From NCBI GenBank assembly GCA_947586055.1, contig CANPXL010000001.1, forward strand, positions 145,455 to 209,454: 64,000 nt of DNA, read 5' to 3'. The translations under genes were made by a program, and so were the position numbers. The stretch comes from an uncultured Acetatifactor sp. (lineage in GTDB: Bacteria; Bacillota; Clostridia; Lachnospirales; Lachnospiraceae). Positions 53,346 through 62,246 of this stretch are shown piece after piece. The notes under the pieces were generated by a model. That model was given only the letters and a program-made list of their open reading frames with translations. It did no database searches and had not been told where the DNA came from. Within the stretch, counting starts at the first letter, position 1. Every line of letters starts with the position of its first letter.

Positions 53346-55274
53346 CTACGCCTGCATATCCAGCTCGGCGTCCTGCGCGTGGTCGTAGATAAAGGCCTTG
53401 CGGGGCGGGACCTCCGTCCCCATGAGCAGTTCGGTGATTTCGGTGGCCATGCGGGCATCCTCGATCTCCACCTGCTTCATCCGGCGTGTTTCGGGGTTCA
53501 GCGTGGTCTCCCAGAGCTGCTCCGCATCCATCTCTCCCAGGCCCTTGTAGCGCTGGAGCGTAAAGGAGCCCTTGTGGGTTTTTCTGTATTTTTCCAGCGC
53601 CTTGTCGTCGTAGAGATATTCTTCCTTCCCCCTGGCAGGCATGGCCTTATAAAGGGGAGGCATGGCAATGTAAACGTGCCCCTCGAAAATCAGTTCCGGC
53701 ATGAAACGGTAAAACAGGGTCAGCAGCAGCGTGGAAATATGGGCGCCGTCCACATCCGCGTCCGCCATAATGACAATCTTGTCATAACGCAGTTTCGAGA
53801 TGTCGAAATCATTGCCGTACCCCTCCGAAAAACCGCAGCCGAACGCATTGATCATGGTTCGGATCTCCGCGTTGGCAAGGACCTTGTCGATACTGGCTTT
53901 TTCCACGTTCAGAATTTTTCCCCGGATCGGAAGGATGGCCTGATACATGCGGTTGCGCGCGGTCTTCGCGCTGCCCCCCGCGGAATCGCCCTCCACAATA
54001 AAAATTTCGCATTTGGACGGATCCCTGGATTCGCAGTTTGCCAGCTTTCCGTTAGAGTCAAAGGAGAATTTCTGCTTTGTGAGAAGATTGGTCTTCGCCC
54101 TCTCTTCCGTCCTGCGGATCTTCGCCGCCTTCTCCGCGCAGCTGATAATGCTTTTCAGGGTTTCCAGATTGCGGTCGAAAATTCGGACCACTTCGTCGCC
54201 TGTGACCTTGCTGACCACCTTCGCGGCGTCCTGATTGTCAAGCTTTGTCTTCGTCTGACCTTCGAATCTGGGGTCGGGATGCTTGATGGACACCACAGCG
54301 GTCATGCCGTTTCTCACGTCCGCTCCGGTAAAGTTGACGTCCTTTTCCTTTAAAATGCCAAGCTCTCTGGCATAAGTGTTGATCACGTTTGTAAACATGG
54401 TCTTAAAGCCTGTCAGATGGGTGCCGCCCTCGGAATTATAGATATTGTTGCAGAATCCCAATACATTTTCATGGAACTCGTTAATGTACTGGAACGCCAC
54501 ATCCACCGTGATTCCTTCGCTTTCCCCCGAAAAATGAATCACATCGTGCACGGCCTCCTGCGACTTGTTCATGTCCCTGACAAAGCCTGTGATTCCCTCC
54601 GGCTCATGGTAGGTCACGGTCTCAGGATCTTCTCTGCGCAGATCCCGGAAAAGAATAGTCAGATTTGGATTCAGATAGGCGGTTTCATGGAGACGGCTCT
54701 TTACCTCGTCCTCCTTGAACCTGGTTTTGTCAAAGATCGTATCGTCCGGCAGGAAATTGACGGTAGTTCCCGTCTCTCTGGTCTTTCCTTTCACCGGCAG
54801 CAGACCGTTTTCCAGCTCCGTCACCGGATTTCCTCTCTCATAACTGTCTTCATAGATAAATCCGCCAGTCTTGACCGTTACGGTCAACCGTTCGGAGAGC
54901 GCGTTCACTACAGAAGAGCCCACGCCGTGAAGTCCGCCGCTGGTCTTATAGGCGCTGTTGTCAAACTTTCCGCCCGCATGCAGCGTGGTAAATACCAGCC
55001 GTTCGGCGCTGACTCCTTTTTCATGCATGCCCACGGGAATGCCGCGACCGTTGTCCGAGACGGTTGCGGAGCCGTCCGCCTCCAGTGTCACGGAGATGGT
55101 ATCGCAGTATCCCGCCAGGTGCTCGTCCACGGAGTTGTCTACGATCTCATAGATCAGATGATTCAATCCCTTTGTGGACACGCTGCCGATATACATGCCG
55201 GGACGCTTCCGGACAGCCTCCAGCCCTTCCAGGACCATGATGCTGGAAGCGTCATAGTTGTCTGTCTTTGCCAT
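53346..55274 (-). CDS. parE: Type IIA topoisomerase subunit B (ParE/GyrB-like)
   Basis: 642 residues. The GHKL ATPase domain has [50 protein letters not shown] and [16 protein letters not shown]. The Toprim domain has [28 protein letters not shown] and [15 protein letters not shown]. The tail contains [19 protein letters not shown]. The start at 55274 ([12 protein letters not shown]) follows AAAGGAG; the frame extends further upstream. It pairs with the A subunit 90 bases downstream. Confidence 0.88.
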   Translation of the reverse strand: MAKTDNYDASSIMVLEGLEAVRKRPGMYIGSVSTKGLNHLIYEIVDNSVDEHLAGYCDTISVTLEADGSATVSDNGRGIPVGMHEKGVSAERLVFTTLHAGGKFDNSAYKTSGGLHGVGSSVVNALSERLTVTVKTGGFIYEDSYERGNPVTELENGLLPVKGKTRETGTTVNFLPDDTIFDKTRFKEDEVKSRLHETAYLNPNLTILFRDLRREDPETVTYHEPEGITGFVRDMNKSQEAVHDVIHFSGESEGITVDVAFQYINEFHENVLGFCNNIYNSEGGTHLTGFKTMFTNVINTYARELGILKEKDVNFTGADVRNGMTAVVSIKHPDPRFEGQTKTKLDNQDAAKVVSKVTGDEVVRIFDRNLETLKSIISCAEKAAKIRRTEERAKTNLLTKQKFSFDSNGKLANCESRDPSKCEIFIVEGDSAGGSAKTARNRMYQAILPIRGKILNVEKASIDKVLANAEIRTMINAFGCGFSEGYGNDFDISKLRYDKIVIMADADVDGAHISTLLLTLFYRFMPELIFEGHVYIAMPPLYKAMPARGKEEYLYDDKALEKYRKTHKGSFTLQRYKGLGEMDAEQLWETTLNPETRRMKQVEIEDARMATEITELLMGTEVPPRKAFIYDHAQDAELDMQA

Positions 55275-55300
55275 TGTGTTTGAATACTCCTTTAGCTTTA

Positions 55301-56176
55301 TCACATCCGCGCCGGAATTTTTCTGCAGCACGCAAGCGCCAGTGCGCCGGGGCCGATATGGCAGGATACGCTTAAGGAAAGCGGATCGATATGGATATCG
55401 TACCCGGGAAAGATCTCCGCTATCTCCTGTCGAAAGCCTTCCGCCGCCCCAAGATCCGCTGTATAGGCAATGTCCAGCCAGATATGTTTATCCTCCGTCA
55501 TTCCTCCGAACCGGTTCTCGATATCGCTCTTTATGGCGTTGATCATGATGGTCTTGCCCTGAGCCGTTGTCCGCGCCTTGGCGAAAGCGTCCAGCTTTTC
55601 GCCCTGAATCTGCAGCACAGGCTTTAATTTCAGCAGGGTGCCGATGGCGGCGGCAGCCGGCGTGATCCTGCCTCCCTTTTTCAGGTAGTACAGGGTGTCC
55701 AGCATAATATAAATACTGCTGTTGAATTTATCGGCCTCCAGGTATTCCTTTATCCCGGCGGCGCTCATTCCCCCGGCGGCCAGCGCCAGCGCGTCCAGAC
55801 AGGACTGGCGCTGGGTGACGGAAATCCTCTGGTTGTTCACGACCTGAACTTTCCCGTCATAGTCCTCCGCAAGCATCCGGGCGCTCTGGCAGGAGCCGGA
55901 GAGACCGCTGCTCATGGGAATATGTACCAGCTCGTCATACTCCGAAAGAACCCGGTCCCAGAGCTGCGTCACCGACTCCGGAGACGGCTGGCTGGTGCTG
56001 ATATTGGCGCCTGTGGCGAGCTTTTCGTAAAACTGCTCCTGAGTCAGGTTAATATCCTCATAAAAGGTTTCCCCGTCGATCATGAAAGGCATGGGAAGCA
56101 CAAAAATTCCCATCTCTTTCCCGGCAGACTGGGTAATGCCGCTGTTGCTGTCCGTTACGATTGCGACTTTTGCCAT
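55301..56176 (-). CDS. DegV/FakB-type fatty-acid binding protein
   Basis: 291 residues. It starts AKVAIVTDSNSGITQSAGKE, has STSQPSPESVTQLW (the fatty-acid carboxylate-binding Thr/Ser region) and HIPMSSGLSGSCQSARML, and ends with SCHIGPGALALACC, all typical of DegV proteins. Such proteins bind acyl chains and present them to FakA for phosphorylation. FakA is encoded three genes away on the same strand, which supports that pairing. Confidence 0.9.
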   Translation of the reverse strand: MAKVAIVTDSNSGITQSAGKEMGIFVLPMPFMIDGETFYEDINLTQEQFYEKLATGANISTSQPSPESVTQLWDRVLSEYDELVHIPMSSGLSGSCQSARMLAEDYDGKVQVVNNQRISVTQRQSCLDALALAAGGMSAAGIKEYLEADKFNSSIYIMLDTLYYLKKGGRITPAAAAIGTLLKLKPVLQIQGEKLDAFAKARTTAQGKTIMINAIKSDIENRFGGMTEDKHIWLDIAYTADLGAAEGFRQEIAEIFPGYDIHIDPLSLSVSCHIGPGALALACCRKIPARM

Positions 56177-56255
56177 AGGTTGATTGTACCTTTCTGTATT
56201 CCGTAAGATTTAGCAGATAAGCTGATTTTGAAAACTCATACTGATTATTTTAACG

Positions 56256-58313
56256 TTATATGGACCGAAAGTCAACACCGTTTGCCGCCGTCTGATCCAG
56301 TCTTTGCCGGAGCGCCCGGTGCTGCGGCCGCTCCAGCTGCGGGTCTTCGGCCATCAGTGAGTCCACGGCGTCGGACGCCATCTTCAGGACGGCGGCGTCT
56401 GTGTAAATATCTCCCAGACGGAAGGAAAAATCCCCGCTCTGACGCACACCGAACAGATCCCCCGGGCCTCTCAGCTCCAGGTCCTGCGAGGCAATGTAAA
56501 ACCCGTCGTTGGATCTGTTCAGGATCTGAAGCCGTTCCATGGTTTCCTGATCTTCCTTCGCGCTCACAAAGATACAGTAACTCTGATGGTTCCCTCTTCC
56601 CACCCGGCCCCGAAGCTGATGCAGCTGGGCGAGTCCGAACCGCTCCGCATTTTCCACCATCATGACGGAAGCGTTCGGCACGTTAATGCCAACCTCGATC
56701 ACGGTGGTGGAGACCAGCACGTCGATGGAACGGGCGGCAAATTCCTCCATGATCCGGTTTTTGTCCGCCGGACGCATCCTGCCGTGCAAAAACGCCACCT
56801 GTACCTCCGACGGCAGGGCGCACCTGAGCTTTTCCGCATAATCTACCACATTTTCCAGATTCCCCATCTCTCCCTCTTCCACCTGGGGACAGATCACATA
56901 GGCCTGACGGCCCTGTGCCACCTGTTCGGCGATAAATTTATACGCGTTGGGTCTCCAGGAGGTATTCACCACACAGTTTTTGATGGGGAGACGGCCCTGC
57001 GGAAGCTCGTCCACCACGGAGATGTCGAGATCCCCGTACAAAATGATGGCGAGAGTCCTTGGAATGGGTGTCGCGCTCATGACAAGGATATGGGGATCCT
57101 CCCCCTTTTTTGCAAGACGCTCCCGCTGGCGTACGCCGAACCGGTGCTGTTCGTCCGTGACGACCAGCGCCAGCGCCTTGTAACGGACCCTGTCCTGAAT
57201 CAGGGCGTGGGTGCCGATGATCAGATTGGCCTCCCCCGTCTCGATCCGCCGGTAAGCCTCCCGCTTCTCACCCGCCGTCATGGAGCCCACCAGCAGCACA
57301 GGGCGAAAACAAACCCCATAGCGCCTGACATACTCCGCAACGGTTTCATAATGCTGGGCGGCAAGCACTTCCGTGGGCGCCATCAACGCCCCCTGACAGC
57401 CGTTTGCAGCCGTCATCAGCAGGGCAAGGACCGCAAGGATCGTCTTTCCCGAGCCTACGTCTCCCTGAATCAGCCGGTTCATGCAGACCGGGCTGCTCAT
57501 ATCGTCTTTGATCTCCTGCCACACCTTCCGCTGCGCGTTTGTCAGCGAAAAAGGAAGGTGTTCCAGAAAGCGGACCGTATCCGCCGTCTCGAACATCCGG
57601 AACCGGTTTTCCACGCCCTCGCTTGCCTGCCTGTTCCGGCGAAGCAGATAAAGAAAAGAAAAAAACTCATCGAAGACAAGACGCCGTCTTGCCTGCAGAA
57701 GCCTTTCCCGGTTTGCCGGAAAATGGAGGGACTCCAGCGCTTCCCGCTCCGGGATCAGACCACAGTCCCGAAGTATTTGGGGCGGATAATATTCTTCCTG
57801 CGATTCGCACAGGTCAAGCGCCTGCCTTACCGCTTTGCGGACCGTCAGATTTGTCAGTCCCTTCGTCAGCGCATATCCGGGAATGAGACAGTCCGTCTGT
57901 TTCTTATACTCTTCCAGGGAAAACAGCTTCGGCTGTTCCATGACCTTTTTGTTCCCGCGCATCTGCACCGTCCCGCGGAACAGATAATATCCTCCCTGTT
58001 TCAGCGTCTTCTTCAAAAAGGGCATGTTGAAAAATGTGAACTGCATGCTGCCGGAACTGTCGGCAACGTTCACATTCAGAATATGGATCTGATGCGCCCT
58101 GCGTTCGTTCGGGATTCCCGTCACCGTCACATACACGGCGCAGACGCTGCCCGGACTCGCCTGCGCAATCTTCACGGGCGCTTCATAAAGCTCGTAGTCT
58201 CTCGGATAATGAGCCAGCAGATCGCCCACGCTGCGTATCCCCAGTTTTGCAAAAAGCGTTTCTGTTTTCTTCCCTATACCTTTTAACTCCAGAACGGATG
58301 TATTGCGATCCAT
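56256..58313 (-). CDS. recG: ATP-dependent DNA helicase RecG
   Basis: 685 residues. An N-terminal OB-fold wedge domain (about 1-150) is followed by a superfamily 2 helicase core: Walker A QGDVGSGKTILAV, DEQHRFGVRQR as the DExH motif, MSATPIPRTLAI, LHGRMRPADKNRIMEEF and QLRGRVGRGNHQSYC. It remodels stalled forks and Holliday junctions. The start at 58313 follows GGAAAGGAATGG. Upstream is the fakA terminator. Confidence 0.96.
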   Translation of the reverse strand: MDRNTSVLELKGIGKKTETLFAKLGIRSVGDLLAHYPRDYELYEAPVKIAQASPGSVCAVYVTVTGIPNERRAHQIHILNVNVADSSGSMQFTFFNMPFLKKTLKQGGYYLFRGTVQMRGNKKVMEQPKLFSLEEYKKQTDCLIPGYALTKGLTNLTVRKAVRQALDLCESQEEYYPPQILRDCGLIPEREALESLHFPANRERLLQARRRLVFDEFFSFLYLLRRNRQASEGVENRFRMFETADTVRFLEHLPFSLTNAQRKVWQEIKDDMSSPVCMNRLIQGDVGSGKTILAVLALLMTAANGCQGALMAPTEVLAAQHYETVAEYVRRYGVCFRPVLLVGSMTAGEKREAYRRIETGEANLIIGTHALIQDRVRYKALALVVTDEQHRFGVRQRERLAKKGEDPHILVMSATPIPRTLAIILYGDLDISVVDELPQGRLPIKNCVVNTSWRPNAYKFIAEQVAQGRQAYVICPQVEEGEMGNLENVVDYAEKLRCALPSEVQVAFLHGRMRPADKNRIMEEFAARSIDVLVSTTVIEVGINVPNASVMMVENAERFGLAQLHQLRGRVGRGNHQSYCIFVSAKEDQETMERLQILNRSNDGFYIASQDLELRGPGDLFGVRQSGDFSFRLGDIYTDAAVLKMASDAVDSLMAEDPQLERPQHRALRQRLDQTAANGVDFRSI

Positions 58314-58398
58314 GGGCAGCCATTCCTTTCCTCTGCTCTACGGGAAATCGGGAGACCTGTCTTTTGCGGTTCTGCGCGCCGCGGCGCACTGTAAACTG

Positions 58399-58428
58399 TA
58401 AAAGGAGACAGCAGAATCTGTCTCCTTT
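58399..58428 (-). terminator. Stem-loop after fakA
   Basis: AAAAGGAGACAG (58399-58410) and CTGTCTCCTTTT (58417-58428) form a perfect 12-base stem with a six-base loop. It ends the yloU-fakA transcript on the minus strand. The T run is short. Confidence 0.8.
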
Positions 58429-58457
58429 TCATCCCCGGATCTTCTTTGTCGGAAGAT

Positions 58458-60122
58458 CTATTCCACAGACATCACATAGTAATAGATGGGCTGACCGCCG
58501 TACTGCAGTTCCACGTCGCAGCCTGAGTATTTTTCGGAAACCTCCGCACAGAAGCGTTCCGCGTCCTCCCGCTTTACGTCCGCTCCGTAGTAAATGCTGA
58601 TCAGCTCGGCTTCTTCGTTCATCATGCCGTCCAGCGTCTCCTGCGCCACCTGCTCCAGACTTTCGCCCACGGCGAGAAGTCCCTGGTCGCCTATCCCCAT
58701 ATAATCGCCCTTTTTGATCTCATGATCGTCGATCATGGTGTCGCGGACGGCGTACGTCACCTCGCCGGTGCTGACGGTGCCGATCTCCTGCAGCATGGCT
58801 TCCTCATTCTCGTCGGCCGACATCTCGGGCACAAAATTGATTACGGCTGTGATTCCCTGCGGGACGGTCTTTGTCGGGATCACAAGCAGATCCTTTTCCG
58901 TCGTCAGCTCCGCGGCCTGGTTCGCCGCGAGAATAATATTTTTATTGTTCGGCAGAATAAAGATGGTCTTCGCATTCACCTTTTCCACCGCGTCCAGAAT
59001 GTCCGCGGTGCTGGGATTCATGGTCTGGCCGCCCTCTATGACATAATCCACCCCGAGACTTTTGAAGATCCCGCTCATGCCGTCTCCGGCGGAAACGGCG
59101 ATAAAGCCGTAATCTTTGGGCGGTTCGTCGGCGGGCTGGGGCGGCGCATCCTTCTCCGACATCCGAAACAGTTTTTCCTGATGCTCCAGACGCATATTGT
59201 CAATCTTCATGTTGGAGAGCGCGCCGTACTTCAGTCCCCTCTGGATCGCAAGGCCGGGATCGTTGGTATGTACATGCACCTTGACCACATCTTCGTCGGC
59301 CACGCAGACAATGGAATCTCCGATGGACTCAAGATAAGCCTTGAAATCCATCTCGTTTTTGGCATTGAAGGGTCTGTCAGGCATGACAATAAATTCCGTG
59401 CAGTAGCCAAACCGGATCTGGGCTTCCTCCTGTGCCTGTCCCGAAGCGCCGCGGACGCCTCCCTGTCTGTCGGGCGTTTCAAAATCAAGCTGGATCTCCT
59501 TTCCGAGATAGGCGTCAAGAAAACCGTTCAGCACTTCCACCAGTCCCTGACCGCCGGAGTCCACAACGCCGGCCTGCTTTAAGACCGGAAGCATCTCAGG
59601 CGTCTGACTGAGCACATATTTTGCGTGTTCGATCACCGTCGACAGGTAGGTCTCCATGTCCGTAACGCCGTCATTTACCAGCTCGCGGCCCTTCTCGGAA
59701 ACCCCTCTTGCCACGGTCAGTATCGTGCCCTCCTTGGGCTTCATGACCGCCTTGTATGCCGTCTCCACTGCCTTCTCAAAAGCTTCCGCGATCACCGGCA
59801 CCGTCAGGACGCTTTCCGTCCGGATGCGTTTTGTAAAACCGCGGAAAATCTGGGAAAGGATCACGCCCGAATTTCCTCTTGCCCCCCGCAGAGAGCCGCC
59901 GGAAATAGCCTTGCAGATTGCTTCCATGCCGGGGTCGTCCCCAAGAGCCATCACTTCCTGCGCCGCCGCCATGATGGTCATGGTCATATTGGTTCCCGTG
60001 TCTCCGTCGGGAACCGGAAACACATTCAGTTCATTGATCCACTCTTTTTTATTCTCCAGGTTCTTTGCACCGGCTAAGAACATCTTTGAAAGCATCTTAG
60101 CGTCGATTTGTTGTAATCCCAC
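58458..60122 (-). CDS. fakA: Fatty-acid kinase FakA (YloV/DAK-like)
   Basis: 554 residues. The N-terminal DAK2-type kinase domain is recognised by NVFPVPDGDTGTNMTMTI (Mg-ATP Asp residues), GARGNSGVILSQIFRGF and VVDSGGQGLVEVLNGFLD. Later parts are the FakA mid and C-terminal domains (PIYYYVMSVE at the end). With a FakB (DegV) protein it phosphorylates free fatty acids for phospholipid synthesis. It follows the Asp23-family gene yloU, the usual order. Confidence 0.92.
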   Translation of the reverse strand: MGLQQIDAKMLSKMFLAGAKNLENKKEWINELNVFPVPDGDTGTNMTMTIMAAAQEVMALGDDPGMEAICKAISGGSLRGARGNSGVILSQIFRGFTKRIRTESVLTVPVIAEAFEKAVETAYKAVMKPKEGTILTVARGVSEKGRELVNDGVTDMETYLSTVIEHAKYVLSQTPEMLPVLKQAGVVDSGGQGLVEVLNGFLDAYLGKEIQLDFETPDRQGGVRGASGQAQEEAQIRFGYCTEFIVMPDRPFNAKNEMDFKAYLESIGDSIVCVADEDVVKVHVHTNDPGLAIQRGLKYGALSNMKIDNMRLEHQEKLFRMSEKDAPPQPADEPPKDYGFIAVSAGDGMSGIFKSLGVDYVIEGGQTMNPSTADILDAVEKVNAKTIFILPNNKNIILAANQAAELTTEKDLLVIPTKTVPQGITAVINFVPEMSADENEEAMLQEIGTVSTGEVTYAVRDTMIDDHEIKKGDYMGIGDQGLLAVGESLEQVAQETLDGMMNEEAELISIYYGADVKREDAERFCAEVSEKYSGCDVELQYGGQPIYYYVMSVE

Positions 60123-60134
60123 GATATATCCTCC

Positions 60135-60494
60135 TTAATCAATCACTCTGACACCGTCTACATAGATGTTGATCTTACTGATCTCAATGCCGGTAAATTC
60201 CTCAACCTTGTATTTCACGCTGCTGATCAGATTGTCCGCAACGGCGAGGATACTGACGCCGTATGACACGATGACGTGAAAGTCCAGGATCAGCTTGTTG
60301 TTGTCCAAAGACACGCTGATCCCCCGTGTAATGCTGTCGCGCTTTAAAAGCCTTACCAGACCGTCTCTGACGCTGACGCCCGCCATCCCCACAATTCCGA
60401 AGCACTCCACCGCGACGCTCCCCGCATATTGGGCGATCACGTCTTTATCAACGACTATATTTCCCAAATTGGTATTCATAGAAGAACCTTTCAT
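60135..60494 (-). CDS. yloU: Asp23/Gls24 family protein (YloU-like)
   Basis: 119 residues. The alkaline shock protein fold is marked by GNIVVDKDVIAQYAGSVAVE, GIVGMAGVSVRDGL and YKVEEFTGIEISKINIYVDG. The ATG at 60494 (MKGSSMNTNLG) follows AAAGGGATCGCC; the upstream extension in the frame is promoter sequence. It is divergent from rpmB and directly precedes fakA, matching the Bacillus rpmB/yloU/yloV arrangement. Confidence 0.92.
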   Translation of the reverse strand: MKGSSMNTNLGNIVVDKDVIAQYAGSVAVECFGIVGMAGVSVRDGLVRLLKRDSITRGISVSLDNNKLILDFHVIVSYGVSILAVADNLISSVKYKVEEFTGIEISKINIYVDGVRVID

Positions 60495-60651
60495 GGCGAT
60501 CCCTTTCCTTTCCGTGCTTCCACCGGCCTTCTCCGGCGGCCGATTTCGCCGCGCGGCCCCGCGGCGCACAACCATAGTGTATTTTATCTTACCATTTTTC
60601 CCGCAAAAAGGAAACAATAAAAGCAAAAAATAAAAAAAGATTTTTTTCTGC

Positions 60652-60680
60652 TTGCTTTTTTTACATATTTCTGGTAGTAT
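60652..60680 (+). promoter_or_regulatory. Promoter of rpmB
   Basis: TTGCTT (60652-60657), a 17-base spacer and TAGTAT (60675-60680). A short GGGC/GCCC hairpin follows in the leader before AAGGAGGTG. Confidence 0.65.
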
Positions 60681-60748
60681 ATCAATGTTGCGGGCACCGC
60701 GCCCGACAGCGGCAGACAATAAAACGTTTTTTTCAAGGAGGTGTCAAG

Positions 60749-60934
60749 ATGGCTAAATGTGATATTTGCGGCAAGGGTGTTCATTTCGGTAACAATGTGA
60801 GCCATTCTCATAGAAGAAGCAATGCGATCTGGAATTCCAACGTGAAGAGTGTAAAGTGCAAGGTGAACGGAAGCTCCAGAAAAATGCATGTGTGCACCAG
60901 CTGCTTAAAGTCCGGCAGAGTGGAGAGAGCCTGA
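60749..60934 (+). CDS. rpmB: 50S ribosomal protein L28
   Basis: 61 residues. L28 begins MAKCDICGKGVHFGNNVSHS. It has two CxxC pairs (CDIC, CTSC) that make the zinc-ribbon form. The strong AAGGAGGTG lies seven bases upstream. It stands divergent from yloU and is followed by a terminator. Confidence 0.97.
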   Translation: MAKCDICGKGVHFGNNVSHSHRRSNAIWNSNVKSVKCKVNGSSRKMHVCTSCLKSGRVERA

Positions 60935-60982
60935 GTTTTCCGGCCGGCAGATCAGAAGACGCGATACGCCTTGCGGCGTAAT

Positions 60983-61013
60983 AAAAAAGAGCAGGATTTC
61001 TGCTCTTTTTTTC
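60983..61013. terminator. Bidirectional terminator between rpmB and the J-domain gene
   Basis: AAAAAAGAGCAG (60983-60994), loop GATTT, CTGCTCTTTTTT (61000-61011). The A-run and T-run on either side allow function on both strands. Confidence 0.9.
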
Positions 61014-61043
61014 TGTGGATCCGGTCCGGAAGGCATTTGTTAT

Positions 61044-61574
61044 TTATTCCTCTCTGCTCTTCCGTCTCAGGTATTCCCGGTTGATGACCTGAGAAAGCTC
61101 TTCGTCCCCGAACAGATTGTCCGGATGAAAAATTTTCACCAGATCCCGGTATCGTTTCCGGAGCGCCAGCGGATTATTGGCTCCCCGGAACAGAAGACGG
61201 ACAGACTCTTCTATCGCCAATCCGCCGGTTTCCTCCCGGCCCCGTCCGGCGGCCCGTTCCTCAAACAGTTTTCTCTGACGTTCAAAAGAACGCCTGTCCT
61301 CGTCCAGCTTGCGGAAGCCGTCCTGAAGAATGGCCATTTTCTTCTCAAAAAACAGGTTTTCTTCTCTCAGCCGCTTTCGCTCCTGTACCATGCGGAGATT
61401 CAGTTCTTCCATCTCCCTGCGCATCCGTATCCGTTCCTTCAGGAATTTTTCCTGAGACGTCTCCAGTTCCCGGCGCGCGTTTTCAAGCCGGATATTTTCC
61501 TGAAACAGCCAGATTTTCGCTTCTTTAAGCCCGTCGGCATCTTCCGCTCTGCTTACCGTTTCCCAATCGATCAT
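61044..61574 (-). CDS. Coiled-coil protein with C-terminal J-domain-like motif
   Basis: 176 residues if started at 61574. A long Glu/Arg/Lys-rich coiled coil (about 15-110) ends in LRKRYRDLVKIFHPDNLFGD, the HPD core of a J-domain. J-domains stimulate DnaK ATPase. It has no Gly/Phe or zinc region of DnaJ. Start is uncertain: MIDWETVSRAE at 61574 or MRNIGGGIGRL at 61616. Confidence 0.7.
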   Translation of the reverse strand: MIDWETVSRAEDADGLKEAKIWLFQENIRLENARRELETSQEKFLKERIRMRREMEELNLRMVQERKRLREENLFFEKKMAILQDGFRKLDEDRRSFERQRKLFEERAAGRGREETGGLAIEESVRLLFRGANNPLALRKRYRDLVKIFHPDNLFGDEELSQVINREYLRRKSREE

Positions 61575-61623
61575 TGCATCCGCCAACCTTCCGATCCCGC
61601 CGCCGATATTCCGCATATTCGGA

Positions 61624-61764
61624 TCAGTCGCTGCATAAGCAGTTATATCCGACGAACAACAACAGAGCAATAATGATCAGGCCTACAAGATTGTTCCGCG
61701 CAATCAGCATGAGCAGCATGCCAACGGCGATAAAAAAGCAGATAAGACCTATGATCTTTTTCAT
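61624..61764 (-). CDS. 46-residue membrane protein
   Basis: A short frame whose product has two hydrophobic segments: IIGLICFFIAVGMLLML and LVGLIIIALLLFVGYNC, split by ARNN. Similar tiny proteins occur in other Clostridia as far as I recall. No clear Shine-Dalgarno is seen, so expression is uncertain. It lies just upstream of the J-domain gene, within 50 bases or less. Confidence 0.55.
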   Translation of the reverse strand: MKKIIGLICFFIAVGMLLMLIARNNLVGLIIIALLLFVGYNCLCSD

Positions 61765-61826
61765 AACAAACGAATATACCGATCTTACTCTCCCTATATT
61801 ATATGCGGCGGCGCGCCTTTATTGAA

Positions 61827-62246
61827 TTATTCTCCGGTTTTTTCCGCTTCTTCCGGAAAAGCGATGTCAACCACCTCGGCGTCGGACATCGCATCTTCCT
61901 TCTTCGGTTTCGTGAATTTTTCCACCAGATCCGGGATCAGGTCAAGCACCTTCGTGACCACGTCCTGATTTTTGATGTTCACAAGCTTCGTCGTCCCGTC
62001 CTTGATCACGATCACCGCGCTCGGCGTCATTTTCCCGCCAAGACCGCCCGCACCCGAGGAAGAATTCTTTCCGCCGTTCGCTCCCGCGCCGGCTCCGACG
62101 CCGAAACTGACATCCACAAGCGGCAGAATGATGGTATCTCCGATCTGCGTGGCTTCTCCCACCACTGTCTTTGTGGAAAGTACGGTATCCATTCCCTGAA
62201 GCAGAGATTCCACAACGCCCTGAAACTGATTTGCTTTTTCCGTCAT
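61827..62246 (-). CDS. ytfJ: YtfJ/GerW family sporulation protein
   Basis: 139 residues. The family marker VVGEATQIGDTIILPLVDVS is followed by GVGAGAGANGG, PSAVIVIKDG and LDLIPDLVEKF. YtfJ (GerW) is made in the forespore and is needed for germination in Bacillus. The start is at 62246 and overlaps the DUF2953 gene by four bases, as with ytfI-ytfJ. Confidence 0.92.
   Translation of the reverse strand: MTEKANQFQGVVESLLQGMDTVLSTKTVVGEATQIGDTIILPLVDVSFGVGAGAGANGGKNSSSGAGGLGGKMTPSAVIVIKDGTTKLVNIKNQDVVTKVLDLIPDLVEKFTKPKKEDAMSDAEVVDIAFPEEAEKTGE

Noticed and set aside
56586..58286. 566-codon plus-strand frame opposite recG
   Set aside because: It lies entirely opposite recG, has low-complexity His/Arg/Pro-rich content and no start signal. 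The opposite strand encodes a complete helicase.
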